Source: Amarolinea sp964580725 (lineage in GTDB: Bacteria > Chloroflexota > Anaerolineae > SSC4 > Amarolineaceae). From it: DNA of 64,000 bases. Below, one piece after another: positions 25,495 to 33,261 of the stretch (positions within the stretch are counted from its first letter, which is position 1; each line of letters starts with the position of its first letter). The notes beneath the pieces were generated by a model. It saw only the letters and a list, made by a program, of their open reading frames with translations. It was not told the origin of the DNA and did no database searches. The stretch spans positions 1 to 64,000 of the forward strand of contig CAZOLV010000014.1 of assembly GCA_964580725.1 (NCBI GenBank), in the 5' to 3' direction. A program made the translations under genes and the position numbers.

Positions 25495-25497
25495 GTT

Positions 25498-26661
25498 TTA
25501 GGAACCGGCGGCTTTGTGATAGGCGCCCAACAACTGCGCCGCTGAGGCCTGCCAGGTGAAGCGCGCCGCCTGGTTGAAGCCGCGGCGGCGCATCTCCGCC
25601 CGCCAGGGTTGATCGGTCAAGGCGCGCTCCATCGCGGCCGCCAGGCCGGCGGGATCGTCAGCGTCGGTCAGCAGGGCCGCATCGCCGGCCGCTTCCGGCA
25701 GCGAAGAGTTATTGGCGCACACCACCGGGGCGCCGCAGGCCAGCGCCTCGATGATGGGGATGCCGAAACCCTCGTAGCGGCTGGGAAAGACGAACAGATT
25801 GGCCAGGCTGTAGAGCGTGGGCAAGTCGCTTTCGGGAACGTAACCCAGAAACTGCACGAACGGCGCCACACCCTCTCGTTCCACCTGTGCGAAGATGCCC
25901 TCTGTGAGCCAGCCTTTGCCGCCGGCAATCACCAGCCGTTCGGGCAGATCGGTCTGGCGGCGCAGGCGCGCATAGGCGCTGATGAGATGGGCATAGTTCT
26001 TGCGCGGTTCCAGCGTGCCGACGCTCAAGATGAAGGGATGATCGAGCCGGTAGCGCGTGGCTACGGTGTGGCGCTGTTCCGCCTGCTCCTCCGCCGTGAT
26101 CGGCCGATAGTGCGGTCCGATGCCTGGATAGACGACCTCGATGCGCTGCGGTTCGATCTGCAGCAGTTCGATCAGGTCACGCCGTGTGCTGTGCGAATCG
26201 GCCAGGATGCACTGCGCTCGCCGTGTTGCGGCAGGCGCCGCTCGTCGCAGATAGGCCGCCAGGCTTGGCTGGGCGCATTCGGGCACGCGCAGGAACGACA
26301 GATCATGCACGGTGATGACACCTCGGGCGCGGCGCAGGGGGGGCAGAACAAAATCGGGCGAATGGACAAGATCGAACTGGCCGGCGAGCCATTCGAGCGG
26401 CAGGGGCAGGCGCAGGCGGTGCCAGAGGATGGCCTGCTGGCGCGATGAAAGGGGCAGGCGTCGCGATGGAAAGGGGAGTGAAGCGTACACCGTGCGGTCA
26501 ACGTCAGCCGCCAGCAGCAGGGTGACGTCTGGCCGGACGCTTTGGGCGGCCAGTCCGGCGACCAGGCCCTGCGTGTAACGACCGATGCCGGCGCCTTGCA
26601 GGAGGGCGGGAGTGTAGTCGAGCGCAATGCGCAGGCGCGCAGAGGCGATGTGAGCAGGCAT
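25498..26661 (-). CDS. Glycosyltransferase family 4
   Basis: This is a 387-residue GT-B glycosyltransferase. N-terminal GRYTQGLVAGLA and HDLSFLRVPE are followed by the donor-site region SVGTLEPRKNYAHLI (about residues 215-229). FPSRYEGFGIPIIEALACGAPVV carries the E-x7-E motif of GT4 enzymes. It probably transfers a sugar (often mannose) to a lipid-linked or surface glycan at the inner membrane face. It is the last gene of the ligase / GtrA / GT4 cluster, 2 bases after GtrA, and its stop abuts the palindrome array. Confidence 0.92.
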   Translation of the reverse strand: MPAHIASARLRIALDYTPALLQGAGIGRYTQGLVAGLAAQSVRPDVTLLLAADVDRTVYASLPFPSRRLPLSSRQQAILWHRLRLPLPLEWLAGQFDLVHSPDFVLPPLRRARGVITVHDLSFLRVPECAQPSLAAYLRRAAPAATRRAQCILADSHSTRRDLIELLQIEPQRIEVVYPGIGPHYRPITAEEQAEQRHTVATRYRLDHPFILSVGTLEPRKNYAHLISAYARLRRQTDLPERLVIAGGKGWLTEGIFAQVEREGVAPFVQFLGYVPESDLPTLYSLANLFVFPSRYEGFGIPIIEALACGAPVVCANNSSLPEAAGDAALLTDADDPAGLAAAMERALTDQPWRAEMRRRGFNQAARFTWQASAAQLLGAYHKAAGS

Positions 26662-26663
26662 TG

Positions 26664-27101
26664 TCAGATGTCCCGGTAGGTCCAGAGACGGTTGACGCCG
26701 AAGTTCCAGAAAAGGACGACGCCGATGGCCAGGGCTTTGGCGAAATTGTAGTCCCAGGGGTGCGCAATGAAGGGTTCGACCAGGTGCAGGACGACGCCGA
26801 GCACGATCTGGTTGATGCCGAGACCGATCAGGTTGACCAGGGCGAACTTGGGCAGTTGCGTGCGTTTCTTGAACTTGCGGCTTTCGGGATAGGTCCAGAG
26901 CCGATTCCAGGTGAAATTGCTGATGACGGCGGCGCTGAAGCTGAACGGGTTGGCCTGCAGGGGCGTCAAACCGGCCACGAGCACCAGAAAATTGAGCACG
27001 CCAAAGTCTACGACGGCGCCGATGGCGCCGACGATGGCAAACTTGATGAAGCGTGTCATCTCTTTGCGTTGCACACGCACCGGAAAAGTGTTCGGAATCA
27101 T
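26664..27101 (-). CDS. GtrA-like membrane protein
   Basis: This is a 145-residue protein with four predicted TM helices. The family pattern is clear: FIKFAIVGAIGAVVDFGV, SNFTWNRLWTYPESR and, near the end, FWNFGVNRLWTYRD. GtrA proteins are thought to flip or channel lipid-linked sugars for surface glycan modification. The start at MIPNTF has GAGGGGG directly upstream; MTRFIKF, 14 codons later, is also possible. Confidence 0.9.
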   Translation of the reverse strand: MIPNTFPVRVQRKEMTRFIKFAIVGAIGAVVDFGVLNFLVLVAGLTPLQANPFSFSAAVISNFTWNRLWTYPESRKFKKRTQLPKFALVNLIGLGINQIVLGVVLHLVEPFIAHPWDYNFAKALAIGVVLFWNFGVNRLWTYRDI

Positions 27102-27177
27102 GCCCCCTCGATCGCTGACGGATGGCCGGACGTTGCCAGGCGATGCGGCGCCGCCGGCAAGATGCGGCAATAGGCCG

Positions 27178-28764
27178 CTAGTATAGGGTTTCCTGTGGTG
27201 TTGTCAAACGGACGATGGGCCGCATTGTGGCCGGGGCGCCGATAGTCTCCTGGCTGAGCAGGGCGAGCAGCAGTGCCATGTGCAGATAGAGGCGCTGCAC
27301 CAGCAGGTTGTCGAACAGGTTGTGAATGCTGAGATGCACGACTGCGCCCAGCACGCCAAGCGCCACGGCGCGCTTGAAGGCGCTGGCGGCGGGATCGTGC
27401 GCCAGCCGCCAGGCCCGTCCCGCCGCAACGATCCAGACCAGCAGGTAGGTGACAAGGCCGGGCAGACCAGTTTCGGCCCAGGTGTTGAGGTAGATGTTGT
27501 GCGCATGGCCAAGCGGATCGGGCCAGCGCGGCAGCGCCACCTGCGGGTAGATCACAGCGTAGTTGCCGGCGCCGACTCCCTGCCAGGGGGTGCGCTCGAT
27601 CATGCGTTGGGCGGCAGTCCAATGGGCAACCCGCTCGACGACGGCGAAATTGTCGTCGGTCACCTCCACGGTCATCACGTCGAAACCGCCCAGGTAGGCG
27701 TCGAGTTCTGCCAGCCGCCCGCCGACGGCGCCCAGGCTGAAACCGCCGCGCGCCAGGAGGAGCAGGGCGATCAGCCCGCCAACGCCGATGCTGAGGACTG
27801 CGGCGCGCCGGCTGCGCAGCAAGACGACGGTTGCGACACCGGCGCCAACGCCTAACCAGGCCCCGCGTGACCAACTGGCGATGGCGCCGGCGGCGATCAG
27901 CGCCGTCATGATGACCAGGGTCAGCGCCCAACGCAGGGCCGCCCGCCGCTGCGCTGCGTCGCCCCGACGCCAGGCACCGGCGAGATGGGCAGCCGCCCAC
28001 CAGCAGAGCGAAACCGCCAGCGGCAGGATGAGTCCCAGATAGCCGGCAAAGGGGTTGGGCTGGCGGAAGGTGCCGTAGGCGCGCAGGAAGCGCCCCAGAA
28101 TTTGGAAGGCGGGCGGCCCGCTCTGCGTCAGGAACTGATAGAGGCCGAGGGTGGCCTGCAGGGCGCCGGCCAGGATCAGGGAAACGACGAGCGCCTGTGT
28201 CCAGTCCAGCCGTCGCGTTGGCTCCTGCGCAGGGGCACGCCTGGTCTGATGCAGAAGGTCAACGGCGGCGATGTAGAGCAGGAGGGTTTCGATCCACTTG
28301 AGCAGTTCGGGCGCGGCGTCTTGCAGCGAGGTGGCGGGCAGCAGCGAGAAGGCGGCCGCCCCACACATGAGGAGCAGCGGCAGCAGCAGGGGCGCGGCGG
28401 TCACTTGCGCAGAGCGCCGCCAGGGGTGCGGCAGCAACAGGCGCCCGCTAGAGAGACGCTGCGCCAACCAGGCGGCCAGGGTGACTGACAGCATCGCCTC
28501 AGTCGGCCCACCGGCGGCGCCGCCCAGGCTGATCTCGCCGACCGTGCTGAATGGGATGCTGATGGCCAGCAGCGCCAGGCCAAGCGCAGGGCGCTGCAGG
28601 ACGGCCAGCGCGACGGTCAGGCCGAGCCATGCGCCGAACAGCCAGGCGAGCGGGGCGCGCACCAGCAGCAGCGCCAGCAGGACCAGCCCTGCGACGCCGG
28701 CCGCTGTGCGCAGACCGTGCGGCCAAGACGAACGGAAGAGGAGCGGACCAATTGACGAAGTCAT
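27178..28764 (-). CDS. O-antigen ligase/Wzy-type polysaccharide polymerase
   Basis: This is a 528-residue membrane protein with about twelve hydrophobic helices. A large extracytoplasmic loop (about residues 370-440) and the Wzy_C segment GTFRQPNPFAGYLGLILPLA and GVGAGNYAVIYP are typical of the O-antigen ligase domain. The substrate is a lipid-linked glycan at the outer membrane-leaflet face. The start at MTSSIG was preferred because the longer frame runs through the GC hairpin repeat at 28818. It heads the cluster with GtrA and GT4. Confidence 0.87.
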   Translation of the reverse strand: MTSSIGPLLFRSSWPHGLRTAAGVAGLVLLALLLVRAPLAWLFGAWLGLTVALAVLQRPALGLALLAISIPFSTVGEISLGGAAGGPTEAMLSVTLAAWLAQRLSSGRLLLPHPWRRSAQVTAAPLLLPLLLMCGAAAFSLLPATSLQDAAPELLKWIETLLLYIAAVDLLHQTRRAPAQEPTRRLDWTQALVVSLILAGALQATLGLYQFLTQSGPPAFQILGRFLRAYGTFRQPNPFAGYLGLILPLAVSLCWWAAAHLAGAWRRGDAAQRRAALRWALTLVIMTALIAAGAIASWSRGAWLGVGAGVATVVLLRSRRAAVLSIGVGGLIALLLLARGGFSLGAVGGRLAELDAYLGGFDVMTVEVTDDNFAVVERVAHWTAAQRMIERTPWQGVGAGNYAVIYPQVALPRWPDPLGHAHNIYLNTWAETGLPGLVTYLLVWIVAAGRAWRLAHDPAASAFKRAVALGVLGAVVHLSIHNLFDNLLVQRLYLHMALLLALLSQETIGAPATMRPIVRLTTPQETLY

Positions 28765-28817
28765 GACAAGCAACATTCTACCCGGTCGGCGTGGGTACGT
28801 CAAAGCGGGCTGCGGGG

Positions 28818-28857
28818 TTCCCCCAGAATTGGGGGAAGGGGGGCAGCAACGTCTTCT
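28818..28857. repeat. Dispersed hairpin repeat, copy B
   Basis: The stem TTCCCCC / GGGGGAA (28818-28824 with 28831-28837) has loop AGAATT, followed by a G-run and GTCTTC. It resembles the unit at 2891-2930 in layout and downstream sequence. Confidence 0.45.
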
Positions 28858-28892
28858 TAAGGTTCCTTTCATGTTGCACCCGGTCGTTTTCG

Positions 28893-28921
28893 TTGACGAA
28901 GCGGCTGTTTGACGGTATACT
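28893..28921 (+). promoter_or_regulatory. Sigma-70 promoter for the DsbA-VKOR operon
   Basis: TTGACG (28893-28898) and TATACT (28916-28921) are separated by 17 bp. The leader to the start at 29021 would be about 90 nt. Confidence 0.75.
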
Positions 28922-29020
28922 TGCGCGATGAATCTGCGTCGCACCCGCGCCGGCAGGCAGAGCAGAGAGGGCGAAGATCAACGCCCGATTTTGTGATGGA
29001 CGAGGAGAGAGTAGAATCGC

Positions 29021-29737
29021 ATGGCCAAGAAGTCAAGAGGAAGTATCGGCAAACAGGGTGGAGCCGCGGTGGTTACGCCAGGGACAACGGGTGGATTGCT
29101 GCGTAATCCGTTGTTGTTAGTGATCGTGGGGGCGGCGCTGGTGTTTGCCATTATCGTCATTGTGCAGCAGGCGGCGCTGGCTGGGAGGTCTACGGTTGCC
29201 AGCGGCCCAGCAGCGACTCAGGATTCGGCCAAAGGGCCGGCGGACGCCAAAGTGACCGTGGAGGTCTATTCCGATTTTCAGTGCCCGCACTGCAAGACCT
29301 TTGTGCAAAGCGTCGAGCAGCCGCTGGTACAGGAATATGTCGAAACAGGTAAAGTGCGGTATGATTACAAGCACTTCATTGTCATCAGCCGGGAATCGGC
29401 CGACGCCGCCAATGCGTCGGAATGTGCGGCCGAGCAGGGCTTCTTCTGGCCTTATCACGATCTGTTGTTCGAACAGCAGTTGGCGCAGGGACGCGATACG
29501 GTGAGTAAGCCAAACTTGAAAGCCTTTGGTGGGCGCATCGCTGGATTGAACGCAAGCCAGTTCAATGCCTGTGTGGAGAGCGATGAGTACATCGAAATGG
29601 TCTACCGTGAGATGCAGCAGGGCACCGACGCCGGGGTGACGGGGACGCCGTCTGTCTTTGTCAATGGCAAGAAGGTGGACAACTGGCAGAGCTATGAACA
29701 GGTCAAGGCGGCCATCGAGGCTGCGTTGGCTGGATGA
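29021..29737 (+). CDS. Membrane-anchored DsbA-like thiol-disulfide oxidoreductase
   Basis: This is a 238-residue protein with one N-terminal TM anchor (about residues 29-50) and an extracytoplasmic thioredoxin-fold DsbA domain. The active site is CPHC in YSDFQCPHCKTF (about 88-91), and the cis-Pro loop is VTGTPSVFVNG. It introduces or shuffles disulfides in exported proteins. The stop overlaps the possible upstream start of the VKOR gene. Many exported Cys-containing proteins are encoded nearby, including the CPxC anti-sigma factor. Confidence 0.92.
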   Translation: MAKKSRGSIGKQGGAAVVTPGTTGGLLRNPLLLVIVGAALVFAIIVIVQQAALAGRSTVASGPAATQDSAKGPADAKVTVEVYSDFQCPHCKTFVQSVEQPLVQEYVETGKVRYDYKHFIVISRESADAANASECAAEQGFFWPYHDLLFEQQLAQGRDTVSKPNLKAFGGRIAGLNASQFNACVESDEYIEMVYREMQQGTDAGVTGTPSVFVNGKKVDNWQSYEQVKAAIEAALAG

Positions 29738-29751
29738 GCCGGAGGGATCAC

Positions 29752-30213
29752 ATGTCGAATCGTACAGCGGCGGTCGTTTCCCCGGTGAGTCATTGGCAGC
29801 GCCTGGCAACGCCGATTCTGGCGTTTGTCGGCGCTGCGATTGCGGGCTATCTCAGCTACGTCAAGCTCAGCGCCACGGAGGCGGTCTGTCTGGGTCTGGG
29901 CGAGTGTGAAACGGTGCAGAACAGCCCCTATGCGCTCTTGTTTGGCATCCCCATTGCGATTCTGGGGCTGCTGGCTTATCTGGCGATCCTGGCGCTGTGG
30001 TGGTGGAGTCAGGACAGGCAGCGCCCCTACGCCGAACTGGCGCCCATGCTGCTATTCGGTGTGACGCTGTTTGGGTTTCTCTACTCCGCCTACCTGACCT
30101 ATCTGGAACTGTTCGTGTTGAAGGCAATCTGTCCCTGGTGCGTCGCCTCGGCCATCGTCATGACGGCCCTGCTGGCGCTCAACACGCGCCAGGCGCTGAC
30201 GACGCCAGACTGA
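29752..30213 (+). CDS. Vitamin K epoxide reductase (VKOR) family protein
   Basis: This is a 153-residue protein with four to five TM helices. It carries the VKOR pattern: CLGLGECETVQNSPYALLFGIP (shown in part, CETVQNSPYA), and the redox pair CPWC in LKAICPWCVASA. VKOR reoxidises DsbA-like proteins using quinone and replaces DsbB in many phyla. The start at 29752 has GGAGGG 5 bases upstream; an in-frame ATG at 29734 that overlaps the DsbA stop is less likely. It forms a functional pair with the preceding gene. Confidence 0.9.
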   Translation: MSNRTAAVVSPVSHWQRLATPILAFVGAAIAGYLSYVKLSATEAVCLGLGECETVQNSPYALLFGIPIAILGLLAYLAILALWWWSQDRQRPYAELAPMLLFGVTLFGFLYSAYLTYLELFVLKAICPWCVASAIVMTALLALNTRQALTTPD

Positions 30214-30235
30214 ACGCCGGCGGCGCAGGCTGGCG

Positions 30236-31129
30236 TTGGCGACCATCGAGGCCGCTGAACTCGTTTCTGGCGAGTTCCAGTGGATCAGCCGCACGAACGA
30301 TGTACTGCTCAAGGTCCAGTCGCAAAAGCACGGCGATTTCCTGGCGTTGACCGAGGTGCAGATGCACCCTGATCGCCGCATGGATGTGCGCACCAATGCC
30401 TATTCGGCGCTGGCAAGAGAGAAATACGATCTGCCGGTCTTTGCCGCCATCTTGAACATTCTGCCGCCCGCAGCCGGCGTCGAGATTGCGAGCTGTTTTC
30501 ACTCTGAATTCCTGGGGCAATCGAGTCACAGGGATTTCAAGGTCATCAACCTGTGGGAGGTTGATGCCAGCATGGTGTTCGAGCACCAACTGACCAGCCT
30601 GCTGCCGTTCGTTCCCGTGATGCGCAGCGGCCAGGATGAGCAGTTGATCACACAGGCGGTCGTCAGGCTGCGAGCGGACGAAAACCTGTCCGAACTGGAA
30701 GCGTTGCTGGCGTTCTTCAGCAGGTTCGTGTTGAGCGCAGAGCGCGTGATCGAGATTATGAGGTGGGATATGCTAGTTTTGCGCGAATCACCCTGGTACA
30801 ACGATTTGCTGCAGGAAGGCATGCAGATGGGCATCGAGAAAGGCCTGGAACAGGGTCTGGAGCAGGGTCTGGAGCATGAACGAGTGTCTATGTTGCTGCA
30901 TATCCTCGAACACCGCTTCGGCCCGCTGCCCGAGTCGGTGGTGCAGCGCATCCACGGTACGCCGGCAGACGATCTACGCCGTCTGGTGGATGTGGCGATT
31001 GACGCTCCTGACTTGGCGACGGTGTCGGGTTTCATGGCGACATTGCCTGTCAAATCTCACACCACTGGCGCCACTGGCGCCACTGGCCTCAATGAAGCCG
31101 GCGGCCATAATGGAAATGGCCGCTCCTAG
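30236..31129 (+). CDS. Rpn/PD-(D/E)XK-type nuclease-like protein, probably 5'-truncated
   Basis: This is a 297-residue frame with only a TTG start and no clear ribosome site. The core DVLLKV ... LALTEVQMHPDRRMDVRTNAY resembles the D...ExQ active region of Rpn-family (YhgA-like) and DUF4351 nucleases. The usual N-terminal segment of about 30 residues appears missing. A GLEQ tandem (about 202-214) is typical of the linker, and the C-terminal HRFGPLPESVVQRI is the usual end domain. It starts 22 bases after the VKOR stop, so the 5' end was probably lost by rearrangement. The tail includes a 9-bp tandem repeat (about 31063-31088). Confidence 0.6.
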   Translation: MATIEAAELVSGEFQWISRTNDVLLKVQSQKHGDFLALTEVQMHPDRRMDVRTNAYSALAREKYDLPVFAAILNILPPAAGVEIASCFHSEFLGQSSHRDFKVINLWEVDASMVFEHQLTSLLPFVPVMRSGQDEQLITQAVVRLRADENLSELEALLAFFSRFVLSAERVIEIMRWDMLVLRESPWYNDLLQEGMQMGIEKGLEQGLEQGLEHERVSMLLHILEHRFGPLPESVVQRIHGTPADDLRRLVDVAIDAPDLATVSGFMATLPVKSHTTGATGATGLNEAGGHNGNGRS

Positions 31130-31195
31130 CACAGGACCGGACAGCGAAGCACTGCCAGCCTCTGCGGGTGTGCAACAGAAAAGGACTGTCGCTCG

Positions 31196-33220
31196 ATGAT
31201 CCATGTAGATACCATTGTGCACGGCGGCGTGGTGGTGACGATGAACACCACGAACGCCCGCGAAGAGGTCGTGAATGACGGCGCGCTGGCCTTGCGCGCT
31301 GGCCAGATCATTGCTGTTGGACCGGCGGCGACCATTCTCAGCCGTTACACGGCGGCGGAAACGGTGGACTGCAGCGGCCAGGTGATCATACCGGGACTGG
31401 TCAATGCGCACACCCATGCGCCGATGAGCCTGTTGCGCGGCCTGGCGGATGACTTGCGCCTCGATGTCTGGCTGCTCGGTTACATGATGCCGGTGGAGCG
31501 GGAGTATGTGGGCGAGGATTTCTGTCATTGGGGCACGCTGCTGTCGTGCGCTGAGATGATTCGCTCTGGCGTCACCTGTTTCAACGACATGTACTACTAC
31601 GAAGATGCTGTGGCCCGTGCGGTGGAGATGGCCGGGCTGCGCGCCGTGTTGGGACAGACGATCCTGCGCTTTCCTTCGCCAGACGCGGCCAGCTATGATG
31701 AGAGCCTGGCGCGCTGCCGCCAATTCATCGAACGCTGGCAGCGCCATGCGCGCATCACGCCGGCAGTGGCGCCGCACGCCCCTTATACCAGTACGCCTGA
31801 AATGCTCGATGCTTGCGTCAATCTGGCGCTGGAGTTCAACGTGCCGCTGCACATTCATCTGGCGGAGACGGCGCTGGAGGTGACGAACAGCCGCCGCGAG
31901 CACAACGACCCGCCGATTGCGTATGTCAATCGTTTGGGGCTTTTCCAGGCCAAGGTCATTGCGGCGCACTGCGTGCACCTGGACGAGGGCGAGATGCAAA
32001 TCCTGGCTTCGACGCGGGCGGGGGTGTCACACAACCCGTCGAGCAACATGAAGTTGGCCAGCGGCGTGGCCCCTGTGGTGCGTTTGCGCAGCCTGGGGGT
32101 GCATGTGGGGCTTGGCACCGACGGGCAGGCCAGCAACAACGATCAGGATATGTTCGAGGAGATGCGTCTGGCGGCCTTCCTGCCCAAGGGAGTCATGGGT
32201 GATCCAACGCTGCTGCCGGCGCGTGAAGTTTTCGCGATGGCGACCATCGAGGGCGCCCGTGCGATCCATCTCGATCATCTGATCGGCTCGCTCGAAGCAG
32301 GCAAGCGCGCCGATTTGGCGGTGATTGACCTGCAGGCGCCGCACCTCAACCCGCGTTACCAGCTCAGCCCGGCCAACATCTTTTCGCATCTGGTCTACGC
32401 GGCGAAGGCGAGCGATGTCAGTCACGTGATGGTTGATGGCCGCTGGCTGCTGCGCAATGGGGAGTTCCTGACCATCGAGGTTGGGCAGGTGGTGGAAAAG
32501 GCGCGCGAATTTGCGGCGCGCATCAATACCTTCATCGGACAGCGCGAGCAGAGTCTGCTCGACAAACTGCTGGCGGTGAGCGACCTGGATATGCAGCAGT
32601 CGCTACAGGAGTCGTTCGAGGTGCAGGTGAAGATCGAAGTGGATGACCTGGCCGCCATCGAGGAGCGGCTGCACCAGGCGCCGTTCGAGATCATCCGGCG
32701 CAGCGTGCGGCAGCAGTTCGACACCTATTTCCTCTTCGATCAGGGCAAGATGGGCGGCTATGTGCGCTATCGCGAGGACAACAAGATTGTGCAGCCGGAG
32801 GATGGGCGCCCGCGCCTGGGGGCAGGGCCAGCGATCGAGCCGCACTACTATTTGACGGTGATCGGGGAGACCAAAGAGCGTGAGTATGCCGATTCGGTCA
32901 TCCTGTCGCGCTCGCACTACCTGGCGGCGGCGGTGCATTCGCTGCGCTTCTACCAGGAGTACTTCCAGCCGGATCGGGTACGGGAGATCGTCAAGTGGCG
33001 CACGCGCTACTGGGTGCGTTACAAGGGTGAGGAATTTGCTCTGAACTTCGACCGCCTGAGCAAGCCGATGGTTGACACGCCCTTCCTGGAGATCAAGAGC
33101 CGCACCTGGTCGCGCGCCGACGCCGAAAAGAAGGCGGATCAAATCGGCGAGATTCTGCGTCTGCTCAAGATCAATCTGAGCAGAAGGCGCCTGGGGGAAT
33201 ACGCCTTGCTGGCGGGATGA
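31196..33220 (+). CDS. mtaD: MTA/SAH deaminase-type amidohydrolase fused to a CYTH-like domain
   Basis: This is a 674-residue fusion. Residues 1 to about 440 form a TrzA/MtaD amidohydrolase that deaminates 5'-methylthioadenosine or S-adenosylhomocysteine. The metal motifs are NAHTHAPMSLLRG, HIHLAET, AAHCVHLDEGE and LGTDGQASNN, with SHNPSSNMKLASG between. Residues about 472-655 look like a CYTH/triphosphate-tunnel domain: EVQVKIEV in place of ExExK, QQFDTYF, YVRYRED, VRYKGEEF and FLEIKSRTW. An insert of about 60 residues splits that domain. Family amidohydrolases are usually about 430 residues. MTA phosphorylase is encoded 2.6 kb away. Confidence 0.88.
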   Translation: MIHVDTIVHGGVVVTMNTTNAREEVVNDGALALRAGQIIAVGPAATILSRYTAAETVDCSGQVIIPGLVNAHTHAPMSLLRGLADDLRLDVWLLGYMMPVEREYVGEDFCHWGTLLSCAEMIRSGVTCFNDMYYYEDAVARAVEMAGLRAVLGQTILRFPSPDAASYDESLARCRQFIERWQRHARITPAVAPHAPYTSTPEMLDACVNLALEFNVPLHIHLAETALEVTNSRREHNDPPIAYVNRLGLFQAKVIAAHCVHLDEGEMQILASTRAGVSHNPSSNMKLASGVAPVVRLRSLGVHVGLGTDGQASNNDQDMFEEMRLAAFLPKGVMGDPTLLPAREVFAMATIEGARAIHLDHLIGSLEAGKRADLAVIDLQAPHLNPRYQLSPANIFSHLVYAAKASDVSHVMVDGRWLLRNGEFLTIEVGQVVEKAREFAARINTFIGQREQSLLDKLLAVSDLDMQQSLQESFEVQVKIEVDDLAAIEERLHQAPFEIIRRSVRQQFDTYFLFDQGKMGGYVRYREDNKIVQPEDGRPRLGAGPAIEPHYYLTVIGETKEREYADSVILSRSHYLAAAVHSLRFYQEYFQPDRVREIVKWRTRYWVRYKGEEFALNFDRLSKPMVDTPFLEIKSRTWSRADAEKKADQIGEILRLLKINLSRRRLGEYALLAG

Positions 33221-33261
33221 GTAACTTGTAACGGCGGGCGCAGCCAACGACGCTATGATTT

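Noticed and set aside
24989..25501. A plus-strand frame that spans the N gap
   Set aside because: It is translated palindrome array and unknown bases, antisense to the thioesterase gene.
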